NCBI RefSeq assembly: GCF_020536995.1
Contig: NC_068359.1
Span: 120,516,436-120,580,435 of the forward strand
Source: Dreissena polymorpha
Taxonomy: Eukaryota > Mollusca > Bivalvia > Myida > Dreissenidae
Direction: 5' to 3'
Length of the DNA stretch: 64,000 nucleotides
A program made the position numbers and the translations under genes. Under the pieces are notes generated by a model that searched no databases, had not been told where the DNA came from, and worked only from the letters and a program-made list of their open reading frames with translations. The number at the start of each line of letters is the position of its first letter. The stretch's first letter is position 1. This document shows positions 36,801 to 51,800 of this stretch, in pieces.

Positions 36801-39800
36801 CTGACCCCATTCTTACCCAGTGTTTCCCAGCATGGTAGCCAATAGCAAGGGTGTTCGCCCTTGTTTATCACGCCGGTCCAATTTTGCACCATTCAGTAAC
36901 AGGAATTCACAGGCTGACAAGGAACCCTGAAAATGTTATCTTTGATTATTAAAAAAATCGGATTATCATCATTAATAATGTACATGAACTTTTTAAATAT
37001 TTCAGCATGAACAAAAAATCAAACAGTTACTGTGAACATCGTAAATGTAACAACACATGTTTCCTAAGCAAATGGATGCTACCATATTCCGCTTTTGTCT
37101 CAAATCTCCACTTATGTCATAAACAAGCCTTTTAGAAATGACAATTTTGAGTTTCGATCTGTTGGTTTGACCATCACCTTTGACAAAGGAAGATGGGCGA
37201 TACATGTTACACATCTTCACAGTGTCAATTTTAACATTTCCTGTGTTATATTTGACTTGAGAATGATTCAAATAAAAATACTTTTTTGTTACTTAGAAAC
37301 CCAATGACTGCGTAACCCTATAAACCCCCCCTAAACGTGGCTGCTATCCGTACCGTTTCCACTGTCTTCATGATGGGCGTCTTATCATCCTCGCGAGTGT
37401 TTACCCAGTTGGTGTCCGCCCCATTAGCCAGGGCCTCTAGCATGACAGCAACGTTGCGAGCCTGCGCAGCCTTGTACAGTAGCATGTTTGGATCAAGAGA
37501 CGACATGTCCTCCCAGCTAGATGTGGACCGAGCGTCCTCCTCTGTGCCAGACGACTCAGATGAGACATCCAGCTCAAAGTCTGTGGGACAAGATAGCAGG
37601 GAGTAACCATTTACCACTCAGAAGCAAAGTAAATACAGCTATGTGCAAACAGCATAAAACCAGAACAGCCTGCGAGTAACTCGCAGTCTCTTCAGATTAA
37701 CTGCTGTTTGCTGCTCATCAGTATCTAAGGGTTGGAAATGAAGCCTTTAAAACTTGAATCTAGTAAGAAAGGTCTTTAATTAAATTTAACTTTCAATGGG
37801 ACTACAAATGCGTGAAAATACGTTTCTAAGTGGTAAAGAGTTCAGCAATTGAGCCTTTCTGGTTATGAGAGTTATCTCTTATACCAGGTTTGTTATGATT
37901 ATATTTATATGAGCATTGTCCTTTATCTCTTATACCAGGTTTGTTATGATTATGTTTATATGAACATTGTCCTTTATCTCTTATACCAGGTTTGTTATGA
38001 TTATGTTTATATGAGCATTGTCCTTTATCCCTTATACCAGGTTTGTTTTGATTATGTTTATATGAACATTGTCCTTTATCTCTTTATCTCTTTTACCAGG
38101 TTTGTTATGATTATGTTTATATGAACATTGTCCTTTATCTTTTATACCAGGTTTGTTATGATTATGTTTATATGAGCATTGTCCTTTATCTCTTATACCA
38201 GGTTTGTTATGATTATGTTTATATGAGCATTGTCCTTTATCCCTTATACCAGGTTTGTTATGATTATGTTTATATGAACACTGTCCTTTATCTCTTATAC
38301 CAGGTTTGTTATGATTATGTTTATATGAACATTGTCCTTTATCTCTTTTACCAGGTTTGTTATGATTATGTTTATATGAACATTGTCCTTTATCTTTTAT
38401 ACCAGGTTTGTTATGATTATGTTTATATGAGCATTGTCCTTTATCTCTTATACCAGGTTTCTTATGATTATGTTTATATGAGCATTGTCCTTTATCTCTT
38501 ATACCAGGCTTGTTATGATTATGTTTATATGAGCATTGTCCTTTATCTCTTATACCAGGTTTCTTATGCTTATGTTTACATGAGCATTGTCCTTTATCTC
38601 TTATACCAGGTTTCGCTATGATTATGTTTATATGAACATTGTCCTTTATCTCTTATACCAGGTTTGTTATGATTATGTTTATATGAACATTGTCCTCTAT
38701 TTTTTATACCAGGTTTGTTATGATTATGTTTAAATGAGCATTGTCCTTTATCTCTTGTAGACCGTTCCATAATTTAGTCATTACATAATTACCTCCCCTG
38801 AATTCTCTCCGCGTCCGCCATTACACTGCTGCTTAACAATCGGTAACATATATAAGAGAGCACCGATTATTCAACGGATGAATTTCTAAATTCTAAGGCC
38901 GTCATTACATGGTCTTGGTTGTCTTGGAAAACTAACACATTGACACATTAAAAAAAGCATTTAATTAAATTAAATGCATTATTTTCCATTTGATTATTTG
39001 CATCAATCTTTAAATCGTGTATGCCTTTGCATTCCAGTGTTTAATTGCCCCTTTGTTCTGCATAATCCGATTATCTCGTTTTGATCAGATATTGTCCAGA
39101 CTTAACTTACCACATGGTGTCATAAACCACACTGGGTGGCAGATGACAGTCTGGTCATTAAACACAATTGATGATGCCGCCATGTCTCATCTTCCTGGTA
39201 GTATTAAGCAGTTATTTGGTAAGATAATTTACCTCCGACATACTTTACAGTTGCGTAAATTACATATGTTACATATTTTACAAATTAAAAGTTATGTCCA
39301 ATATAGAATATCAGAAATTGTACACCGTAAAGATACTAGCCCGTTTAATTTATGAAAAAATAAAGTATTTAAAAAACAAAAAACAAAAAACATTTAACGT
39401 ATTTAGCGGGTATAGGTTAATTAAAACTACGTCATTCCGTATGAAGATTTGATGTTACGGCAATGCACGAACGATATCATAAAAACAAGAAATTACATTT
39501 GACACCAAACAGAGGTAAAAAATATTTAAAAATACATATATGTATATAAATATATGTGTGTTAAAATGTTCGATATGTGTCACTCATACTCACTAGTAAC
39601 GAGTTTTCAATATACATGAGTACACAGTTCAATTTGCATCATATGAAGTTGTGTTTTTTCAGTTGTATGTTAATATTCCTCAATAGCGTCATTCTTTGTA
39701 CAAAACCCATCAAATTAAAATTACATGTAAATATTGTCATGTCCTTTCCTTTTAATATGGCTTTGTAGTATGTTTATTTTCAAAGCACTCCTTACACTTT

Positions 39801-42800
39801 CTAACACTCATTTATTTATCACACTTACGTACTCATGCCATTGATAATTATATTTTTATAATTAGATGTATTACTTTTGTAATTTATTGAAGCTTTTCTG
39901 CAAAAAAATATTACGGCTTATGCATAGAGCTCTTTGTTGTGTCAAATTGTCGGCCTTTCAGTCTTCAGATAATCTTTAATTTGATGCTTATGCCGCGTTT
40001 TGAAAGTTGCAAATAAATGTATTAATAAATTCGTTTGGCGCTTAATAATATATTTTTGAAACATTATTTAGGTGTTGTTTTTTTTTCGGAGTTTTTTTGT
40101 GTGTGGATTAATTGACTAAACATTTGGTGTCGTTATCCATATGTTTTGCGTTACTTCAAAGACCTATAAAATACATTTTTTAGTATTTAAGCTTTATAGC
40201 TGTTAAATGATTCAAAGATGAAAATATAGATATATCACATAGATCACATTCTCTTCATCTTCCGAATAATCACATAAAAGATCGTCAAGATCAATATCAC
40301 TCTCTCATGATAAAAAGCTCGTTTTTTAACGTGACAAAATTCCATATAAAAAAATAAATAAATCCAAACCAAATTTTGTTATCTCTGATATCAGTTAGAA
40401 CAAGAACAATAATGGAAGGCGTATCAAAAACAACATACTTACAAGAGTTCCGCGGTCGGAGATGACCGCATTGAAGCCGGATTTTTGATTTAAATGACAG
40501 GAAAGTACCTTTCGTGTTTTTGTCAATGCAATACTTAAATTACTGAAATATTGTTCAAAGGTCAAAATGAAATGTAAGTACTTTTCAAGGCATGAGCAAA
40601 GTTTGAGATTCTAGGTCCAAGCATACCAAAGTTACAACAATTTTAACATTTTAACATTTAAGTTCACAGTGACCTTGACCTTCAAATGAATGACATTGAA
40701 ATGAATGACCTTGAAATGACCAGTGGTCATCTAAGTGTGCTTGCAAACCTTTACGTCAAGTTTGAGATTCTAGGTCCAAGCATACCAAAGTTATAACAAT
40801 TTTAACATTTTAACATTGAAGGTCACAGTGACCTTGACCTTCAAATGAATGACATTGAAATGACCAGTGGTCATCTTCTAGTACTGGCCAATCTTTATTT
40901 CAAGTTTGAAGACTCTAGGTACAAGCATACCAAAGTTATAACATGAAATAAGAACTTTAACATTTTTACATTCAAGGTCACAGTGACCTTGACCTTCAAA
41001 TGAATGACCTTGAAATGTCCAGTGGTTACTTACTAGTTCTGGCCAACCTTCATGTCAAGTTTCAAGACTCTAGGTCCAAGCATACCAAAGTTATAACAAC
41101 TTTAACATTTTTACATTCAAGGTCACAGTGACCTTGACCTTCAAATGAATGACCTTGAAATGTCCAGTGGTTACTTACTAGTTCTGGCCAACCTTCATGT
41201 CAAGTTTCAAGACTCTAGGTCCAAGCATACCAAAGTTATAACAACTTTAACATTTTTATATTGAAGGTCACAGTGACCTTCACCTTCAAATGAATGACCT
41301 TGAAATGACCAGTGGTCATCTGTTAATCCTGGCCAACCTTCATGTCAAGTTTGAAGACTCTAGGTCCAAGCATACCAAAGTTATACCATGAAATAAGAAC
41401 TTTAACATTTTTACATTCAAGGTCACAGTGACCTTGACCTTCAAATGAATGACCTTGAAATGACCAGTGGTTACTAACTAGTTATGGCCAACCTTCATGT
41501 CAAGTTTCAAGACTCTAGGTCCAAGCATACCAAAGTTATAAGAACTTTAACATTTTTTATATTGAAGGTCACAGTGACCTTGACCTTCAAATGAATGACC
41601 TTGAAATGACCAGTGGTCATCTGTTAATCCTGGCCAACCTTCATGTCAAGTTTGAAGACTCTAGGTCCAAGCATACCAAAGTTATACCATGAAATAAGAA
41701 CTTTAACATTTTCGAGCACGCCGCCAACCCGCCCGCCCGCCCGCCCGCCCGACAACATCAATCTATAAGCCGAGATTTTTTCGAAAAAAATCCGGCTAAA
41801 TATAATATGTTATGATTTTGGAATGTAGATTTTTACCAAATGAGACCAATTACAAACAATTAGTAATTAATTGCGCGAGAATCTTTTATAAGTTTTAATT
41901 AAAATATAATCTGCTTGATGTTGCGGCTATTAAAATCAACACAACAATACATGCGTGAATTGTTTGTGAAACGTTAAAAGTAACAAGTCTAATCAAAGAC
42001 ATAGTATGAGCGACTGAACCGGCAAATTTTCGCCGATGATTACCACTTGATTACAGATAAAAAAACAAATACACGAAAGCATTTTAAACATTTTATTTGT
42101 AACAATCAAATGTCAACTTCAAACAATCATTTAAACAACAAAAATGTGATAATCGCCTCACATTAATTCATTAAGTAATTTATTTATTCGACAACGGCGA
42201 AGCGGGTATTCTCTACGTCTTTGACTTTTGGAATCGCAGACTCGGACAAGTTAGCAGCAGTGTAATGGCGGACAGTCACGTGACTGACAATATGGCGGCG
42301 GTCAATTTATCGATTATGGAACGGTCTATACCAGGTTTGTTATGATTGTGTTTATATGAGCATTGTCCTTTATCTCTTATACCAGGTTTGTTATGATTAT
42401 GTTTATATGAGAATTGTCCTTGGAAAACTTGGCTTATTGCACATGCTTAAGTTGTCATCTCAGATTAACCTGCAAAAGGCTAATTAAGGCGGACACTTTA
42501 CCTGAACTGCATTTTTCTTTTAGAAGAAACTTTCTTGAATTCAAAAATACCAATACAGTAGACTCTCTGTAAACCGGACGGTCTCGGGGCCGGCCTGATC
42601 GTCCGGTTTTCAGAGAGTTCCGGTTTACCAAGAGTTTGCATATTGCCGAAATATACATGGTATGCATTGTGTACAGAATCACATAAAAATAAAACAAACC
42701 ATATGCATTTACATGTACCATGTGATAACTGTACGCAGGTACTGATGATGTTAATTGCATTCTTAAAAAATGTGTTTTTAATCGATTAAAAGCAAAAAAT

Positions 42801-45800
42801 ATTCCATACCAACTTGTTTTGATTAATCCAAAAGTGAGCGTGGTGCTTTATACATGTACGTACGTGGCATTTGTCATATAGGCGAGTGACGACACAAATA
42901 AGATTGTTGTAGATACATCATTATACATACACACAAGCAAACAACAGCGCCATAATTATTTTTTTAAGATATTTTTTAAGATATTCATAATCTCAAAACC
43001 TACTAATTCTTGAAGTTTACGATTTCATGAAAAAGTCCAAGATCACTCTTTGCTTGAAAGCGCATTTCTCCTTTATGTTAAAAACATAGCTATAAGATCT
43101 TTTAAAATAACTGAGAAGATCACACGAAAGTGATCGTCGCAACGGCGTGATCGTCGCAACGGCATGCATTATTTTTTTTATTAAATTGTTTATCATAGGC
43201 GATAATAAATAATTAATAAAACGATCGAATCAATCACTTTTTGGTGTTACCGCGAGTCTATTATAGACATTCACAGTTTGTTTTACATTACTTAATCGGA
43301 CTCCCATAGCGCAGTAACGACTTGACACCTTTATGGTATGTTTAATCCGCTTATCGATAATTGCGCGAGCAAAATGTGTGACACCGCACTCGCTGTCCTG
43401 ACTAGGTATTGTTATTTTCACGCCTCGGGCATCTTGAGAATTTAGACCGTCCGGTATACTCAATGTATTTTACGTTGAAAATGACCAAATTTACGGAGAT
43501 ACCCGTCCGGTTTCCGGTTTTCAGAGAGTTCGGTTTATTCAACATTTTTTAACAAAGAAATAGAAGGAGAAAATTCTGGACTGGCCCGACCGTCCGGAAT
43601 CGGGAGAGTTCGGGTATTCAGAGAGTCCGGTATTGGCAGAGTCTACTGTACAATGGAAAGTGTCATAACTGATTAGCCTATGCAGACTACACAGGCTTAT
43701 CTAGGATGACACAAACATGTGTAAAGTCTCATTTTCCGAGGGTAAGGCTCACATGTATCCCTCCCCCCCTCCACTTTCTCACCTGGCAGCTCTACATCGG
43801 TTCCAAACTCCAGGACCTCGGGCAGGTCAGTCTGGGAGGCTGCAGGTGGGATCTCCATGGTGACCATGCTGTCCTCTGACGTGCTGGGTACCACACCAGA
43901 GTCTGTGTCCCGGCCTGCTGACAGAACAGCTGTAAAAGAATGGGTTGGGATTAATGGATGACGCAATTTATGGTTAGTAAACAATAGTTTTCAAGAATGC
44001 TGCACCTAGCAACCGAGAGCTCCCGGTTGGATTCCCACTGTGAGAGCATTCTTTAGATTTCACCAAAGACACAAAGCACTGGTTATACCCAGGAAACAGA
44101 CTTAATAAGGTTTCAATGAGCCTTCGGGTGCTTATGCAACTGTGCTTAAATAAATAGGTTTAAACTAATCAGTTTTTATGTAAATGCGATAAAATTCTAC
44201 TGAGCTGTTCTTTATAAGTTAACAAAATAAATTCTGTGCTTGTTTGAGAGAAATTTCATCAAGCTAAAATATGTATCATACAAAAGGTGATTAATTAATT
44301 AACTTAAAGTATATTGCATTTTAAATGTTATAATTGTGAAAATTGGAAATGTTCTTGTTATTGTTGTTTTCAATACAACAACAAAAAGCAATCATATCAA
44401 GTAATAGAAACATTCCAAAATACATATTACAATTTTCAATTAAACAAGTAAATTTGTTGAATTGATATCCCCCGCCAATATGCTTCTGGACACACAAGTG
44501 TTATATTTGACATTCAAAAAAGCATTTTTTCAAGATACAAAGGGCCATAACTCAGTTATTAACAGATGGTGTACAATGCCATTTGGCGTGCATCATCCTC
44601 TTATCCATATTTATATACTCATACTAAGTTTCAATGAAATCTGCCAAAGCAGTTTGGAAAGACCGAAAGAAAGACAACACCAAAACAATATCCTGATGGC
44701 GGGGGATAATGAAGCTACGTTTTAATGACTCGTATAGGCTTAATATGAGATATTATTAATGATATAATGCAAGTAATATTTGTGTATATTTGCAATCTGT
44801 ATAGGAAATATGTGGTACAACATCTACTGGAAGACAATACAGATACTAGACCAATTATGGGCACTTATTATTGAAGTACATAATGAAGGATTAAGCTGGT
44901 CTACAAAAAGCAAAGGTGGTGTGGGAGGGGGGTGCTGGAAATGGGCCAAGAGACCTCTTTAGTGAAAAATTGTGGTAAATATTGTGCTGTCTCTACCCTA
45001 GTAATATTTCATCATACATTCAGCGAAAACAAAGTTAATATCTATGAGACTATATAAAATTGATGTTTATGTCTGCATACATAAATATTACCAAATGAAA
45101 ACAGGACACAAATATTTTGAAAGGGTATGTCATACAATTGGAAGCTCCCCCCCTGCAATTCAATTTCAGCTAATTACCTACATGAACATAATAATTTTAT
45201 ACTTTATGTTTAACAGTTGGAAAAATACTTTATAACAATAAACATTGGAACTCAGCAACTGGATATGTTGCCAGTCAAGCCAAACTTTTCTTTTCTTTTT
45301 AAATTAAATTATAAGAAAACAAAACTAAAAAGTCCATAAATGGAAAATAACATGTATATTTATTTGGATATAGAAGGGCACAACAACTTATCCACATTTT
45401 AAATGAACAATTTTCATTTTTTGACTTTTCAAAAAGTGATAACATAAGAACTTTCTAATCTCATTGACAATACAGAAATATTGAGCGCAGTAAAACTAAA
45501 TCACCGGATTAATGGTTAAAGAAAGATTGGAGAGAAGATTTAGGAGAACATTATATTTTTACCACTTTGCTAGTAAAATTAATATTGACCATGTCACTTG
45601 ATGGGCGTTGCTCATTCTACTACCAGCTGAACATGAGATAAACAAAACAGACTTTGTGGTTTTTAAACTGAATACCTGTATACATACATATGTTTGTGGA
45701 TAGATAGTCATATATAAATATCGGTTTACACATAGTGCCAATACAAATGCTACAAAGTCAGTGCACACAAGTTTGGATAAGCATACCAGCCTCACAATGG

Positions 45801-48800
45801 AAAAAACAGGCTTCATGCCCCTGTGAGTTAAGTGTTGTCACAGATTAGCCCGTGCAGTCAGTACAGGCTTCATGCCTGTGAGTTAAGTGTTGTCCCAGAT
45901 TAGCCTGTGTAGTCTGTACAGGCTTCATGCTCCTGTGAGTTAAGTGTTGTCCCAGATTAGCCTGTGTAGTCTGTACAGGCTTCATGCCCCTGTGAGTTAA
46001 GTGTTGTCCCAGATTAGCCTGTGTAGTCTGTACAGGCTTCATGCCCCTGTGAGTTAAGTGTTGTCCCAGATTAGCCTGTGAAGTCTTTACAGGCTTCATG
46101 CCCCTGTGAGTTAAGTGTTGTCCCAGATTAGCCCGTGTAGTCTGTACAGGCTTCATGCCCCTGTGAGTTAAGTGTTGCCACATATTAGCCTGTGTAGTCT
46201 GTACAGGCTTCATGCCCCTGTGAGTTAAGTGTTGTCCCAATTAGCCCGTGTAGTCTGTACAGCTTGCTTCAAGCCTGTGCTTTAAGTGTTGCCACATATT
46301 AGCCTGTGTAGTCTGTACAGGCTTCAAGCCTGTGCTTTAAGTGTTGCCACATATTAGCTTGTGTAGTCTGTACAGGCTTCATGCCCCTGTGAGTTAAGTG
46401 TTGTCCCAGATTAGCCTGTGTAGTCTGTACAGGCTTCATGCCCCTGTGAGTTAAGTGTTGTCCCAGATTAGCCTGTGTAGTCTGTACAGGCTTCATGCCT
46501 CTGTGAGTTAAGTGTTGTCCCAGATTAGCCTGTGTAGTCTGTACAGGCTTCAAGCCTGTGCTTTAAGTGTTGCCACCTATTAGCCTGTGTAGTCTGTACA
46601 GGCTTCATGCCCCTGTGAGTTAAGTGTTGTCCCTGATTAGCCTGTGTAGTCTGTACAGGATTCAAGCCCCTGTGAGTTAAGTGTTGTCCCAGATTAGCCT
46701 GTGTAGTCTGTACAGGCTTCATGCCCCTGTGAGTTAAGTGTTGTCCCAGATTAGCCTGTGTAGTCTGTACAGGCTTCATACCCCTGTGAGTTAAGTGTTG
46801 TCCCAGAAAAGCCTGTGTAGTCTGTACAGGCTTCATACCCCTGTGAGTTAAGTGTTGTCCCAGATTAGCCTGTGTAGTCTGTACAGGCTTCATGCCCCTG
46901 TGAGTTAAGTGTTGTCCCAGATTAGCCTGTGTAGTCTGTACAGGCTTCAAGCCTGTGCTTTAAGTGTTGCCACATATTAACCTGTGTAGTCTGTACAGGC
47001 TTCAAGCCCCTGTGAGTTAAGTGTTGTCCCAGATTAGCTTGTGTAGTCTGTACAGGCTTCATGCCCCTGTGAGTTAAGTGTTGTCCCTGATTAGCCAAGG
47101 TAGTCTGTACAGGCTTCATGCCCCTTTGAGTTAAGTGTTGTCCCAGATAAGCCTGTGTAGTCTGTACAGGCTTCAAGCCTGTGCTTTAAGTGTTGCCACG
47201 TATTAGCCTGTGTAGTCTGTACAGGCTTCAAGCCTGTGCTTTAAGTGTTGCCACATATTAGCCTGTGTAGTCTGTACAGGCTTCATGCCCCTCTGAGTTA
47301 AGTGTTGTCTCAGATTAGCCTGTGTAGTCTGTACAGGCTTCATGCCCCTGTGAGTTAAGTGTTATCCCAGATTAGCCTGTGTAGTCTGTACAGGCTTCAT
47401 GCCCCTGTGAGTTAAGTGTTGTCCCAGATTAGCCTGTGTAGTCTGTACAGGCTTCATGCCCCTGTGAGTTAAGTGTTGTCCCAGATAAGCCTGTGCAGTC
47501 TGTACAGGCTTCAAGCCCGTGCTTTAAGTGTTGCCACATATTAGCCTGTGTAGTCTGTACAGGCTTCATGCCCCTGTGAGTTAAGTGTTGTCCCAGATAA
47601 GCCCGTGCAGTCTGTAAATGATTATAAAGAAAAAAAAATTGTAATCTTTTTTCAGTTTAAAGGAGGTCAGTCCAGTCCAGTTAAAGTTGACAACAATTTA
47701 CGCACAGGAATTGAACCCTATTTTTACCAGAGCAAGGCTTCCATCTACAATCACGTGTGAATACATACGCTACATGTCCGGTGTACAAAAGCCCCACAAC
47801 AGTGGTACAACACTGTTGAAGAAAATTAAAATCATAATAAATACCCTCCAACAGACCACTAGTTACGTCCGAATCCGGCGAAGAATTCTCGCCAGAATTT
47901 CCCCTGTCTGGTTCTTTCGATGTCGACCGGCGGGTTTTTCTCTTGACCCGCCAACCTTTGATTTGGGTGTCCTGATTTGGTGACTTCAGGGATTGCAGCT
48001 TTGACACAAACAGTCTCTGGACATACTTTGCCTTGATCCATGTTTCTTTTATATTTCTAAAATACTGACAATTTTAAGTATAACATGTTGGAAGGCTTTT
48101 TACAAACATACTCTAAACTCATCCATTTCAAAGCATAATTGTACTAGCATTCTTAAACACAATAAATGAGCCCCTTAATGTGAGAATTGCTCTGGTACCA
48201 TAAGCCTAGCTCACAATAAGCCTGCACAGTCACGCAGTCTGATCAAGAGTTATCCTATGTGCTTATGAGAAAACATAATTTTGCATGACTTAAAAGTGCA
48301 CTGGGAAGCTCCTGACCACTGTGCTACATTGCAGGCTGGTCTGTAGATATACTGACTGCATATTGCATAAGACATATTTTCGTAAACGCTGCTCAAATGT
48401 GGATTAAAAACATTGATTGACAAACGCTTTACTTTATATGATCGGTGATAACATAATCAACTTGCCTGAGGTAATTGAACTAGAGCTTTGTCACAGACGT
48501 GACGAATACCCCCACATACCGCCTTGACACATAATATTTTGCATGTCGTCTCTACAAAAAACAGCGGCCACCATGCTCAATTTTTAAAAAGCACTTAGTG
48601 ACCCCTTGACCTAGTTTTGGACACAGAAAGGCCCATGTTCTAACTTGGCCTTAAGATCATCTCCATAAAACTTCTGACCAAGTTTGGTGAAGATCGGATG
48701 TAAACTACTTGAATTAGAGAGCGGACACCATGCTGAATGTTAAAAAACGCACTAAGTGACCCCATGACCTAGTTTTAGGCCCGGAATGGCCCATGTTCAA

Positions 48801-51800
48801 ACTTGTCCTAGAGATCATTTAGATAAAGCTTGTGACCAAGTTTGGTGAGGATTGGATAAAAACTACTTGAATAAGAGAGCGGACAACATGGTGAGGTTTA
48901 AAACGCACTAAGATACCCCGTGACCTAGTTTTTTGACCCGGCATGACCCATATTCAAACTTTACCTAGACATCATCTAGATACAACTTCTGACCAAGTTT
49001 AGTGAAGATTGGATGAAAACTACTTGAATTAGAGAGCGGACAACATTGTGATGTTTAAAACGCACTAAGTGACCCCGTGACCATGTTTTTGACCCGGCAT
49101 GACCCATATTCAAACTTGCCCTAGACATTATCAAGATACAGCTTCTGACAAATTTTGGTGATGATTGGATAAAAACTACTTCAATTAGAGAGCAGACATG
49201 GTGAGGTTTAAAACACACTAAGTGACCCCGTGACCTAGTTTTTGACCCGGCATGGCCCATGTTCAAACTTGACCTACACATCATCTAGTTACAACTTCTG
49301 CCCAAGTGTGGTGAAGATCGAATTTAACTACTTGAATTAGAGAGCGGACACCATGCTCAATGTGTAAAATGTACTTAGTGACCCCGTGACCTAGTTTTTG
49401 ACCCGGCAAGGCCCATGTTCAAATTTGGCCTAGACATCATGTAGATACAACTTCTGACCAAGTTTGGTGAAGATCGGATGAAAACTACTTGAATTAGAGA
49501 ACGGACCGACAGACAGACCGACAGACAAGTTCACTCCTATATACCCCCCTAAACTTCGTTTGTGGGAGTATAATAAACATTTAAACAGAATTTCTTATAA
49601 GGACAATTTCAAAGCAAGTTTTAAACAAGAAATGTGCTTGTCAGAAGCACTATGTCCCCTTCTGCGCCGCTTTGACATTTTTGTGTTTTTTTTACCTTTG
49701 ACCTTGAATGATGACCTTGACCTTCCACCACTCAAAATGTTTAGCTCCATGAGATACACATGCATGCCAAATATGAAGTTGCTATCTTCAATATTGCAAA
49801 AGTTATGGCAAATGTTAAAATTTGACCAAACAGACAGGGCAAAAACAATATGTTCCCCACTATAGTGGTGGGGGACATAAAAATTATTCATGGATAAAAT
49901 AATTAGTACATACAGCTTAAGTATTTACCTGGTCATTGTTTATCAGAGGATTATTACAGTATAAAACACAATACAATTTAAAATGAACCTTTTATATTAG
50001 GTTCTCCAACAAATTTCAATGACATCAAAATTAATCCACAAAACTATACTTATAACTCTTTTCATCATATGGTTAGCTGATCATCTATTTCATTCACAGG
50101 AACATTATAATTATATTTGTGATATTCAAAACACAATGTGGTAATGTATGTGATATTAGATGATGAACATTAATAATTTAAGAAGTCTGTTTGTAACAAA
50201 CCTGATTGGATGAAATGCTCGAGGTCTTTGATGAATAGAATTCATTTATTTAACAAAAGTTTAAAAAAAGACAAGAGGGCCATGATGGCCCTGAATCGCT
50301 CACCTGACTAACCTTGCTTCATGAACTTAAATTTTATTAGACCCATATACAATCCCAAGCCAAATTTCATTAATTAATACATTCTGACAAAATTTCATTA
50401 AGACGTGATGAAAACTGTGACCTCTTTCACCTACACAAGGTTTTACTAGAATTTGCCCGGTGACCTAATTTTTGACCCCAGATGACCCATATACGATCCA
50501 AAATCAGATATTATCAAGATAAACATTCTAACCATATTTCATTAAGATCATATGAAAACTATGACCTCTATTGTCTTCACAAAGTTTTTCTATGATTTGA
50601 CCTAGTTTTTGACCCCAGATGACCCTAATACAATCCCAACCCAGATTTCATCAAGATTAATATTCTGGCCAAATTTCATAAAGATTTAATAAAAACTGTG
50701 ACCTCTACTGTCTACAAAAGTTTTTTTTTTAATCTGACCTAGTTTTTGACCCTAGATGACCCAAAGTCAATCCCAAACCAGATTTTAACAAGACAAACAT
50801 TCTGACTATATTTCAATAAAATCTGATGAAAACTGTGACCTCTATAGTCTACACAAGGTTTTTCTATTATTTGATCTAGTGCCTAGTTGCTGACCCCAGA
50901 TGACCCAAATACAATCCAAACAGGGCTCCTCTTGCCCAAAAATTTCTGTGGCCAACATTTAAGCCAAATGGAATTTTGTGTAGCCAAATTTTAGAAACTG
51001 TAGCCAAAGTTTTAGCAAAGCATTTGCAGGGGTCAAAGTTGGATATTTTGAAAATCCTGAACTTAAAGCTGGGGGCCAGGGGGCCGCAGGGCCCTCGGTG
51101 GGTCCAGGGGACAAGGGGGCCAGAGGCCCCCAGAAGCTCCTGGATTCGACACATTTAAAGGGTGCCTGTACCTGTTCTGGTGATTCTATTTTCTTAAAAA
51201 AACAACATACACATATATTTAAAAATCTTCATGTATTTGATAAAGAACACAAAGTTAGTCAAAAGGCAATTCATTCACATGCACCCTCTGTCTGGCATGG
51301 ACTCGACTGCAGGTGTTGCTTTTGAAGAACCAGATAAAACCTGTAACAGTGGTTACAAATTATATTTTTCACACATACTTTAAAAAAGTCAATAATACAT
51401 GTTTAATTAATGCAGAATCAAATGTCACCATTTATATTCACAGAATCATGCTGCCAGAAGCCTCCACATACACCTAAGAAAATTGGGTATGGTGGCTTCT
51501 GCTTAACAGTTAAAATTGAAAATTTCAGCATGGGTTCCCCTAGTTTTTATCCCAATCGTTGTTTGAATGCTAAATAATTGTATCCTGGTGTGACCCAAAT
51601 TTGACGATGTAACGGTTACATGAAGCAATATTTAGCCAATAATTTAAGAAATAATGAATGTTTAATAGCACAAAATAATAATTTTAAACTAGGCTGTATT
51701 ACTTTGAAATGATTCCAAGACAATAATCATCCATTTAATCGATAAAAATAGAACATTGTCGAATTAAGGTGTCGGCGAATTTGGATTACGGTAGGTTGCC

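Noticed and set aside
37849-38621. Tyr/Leu-rich 17-residue repeat frames
   Set aside because: By-product of the 51-bp minisatellite; no signal peptide, promoter or family.
43230-43463. 77-codon frame inside the pogo-like element
   Set aside because: Too short and without DDE or helix-turn-helix features to support a transposase.
45845-47176. Minus-strand 19-residue repeat proteins
   Set aside because: The 57-bp unit is a multiple of three and lacks a stop in one frame; 55-bp units break the frame repeatedly. A minisatellite in an ACAP intron.
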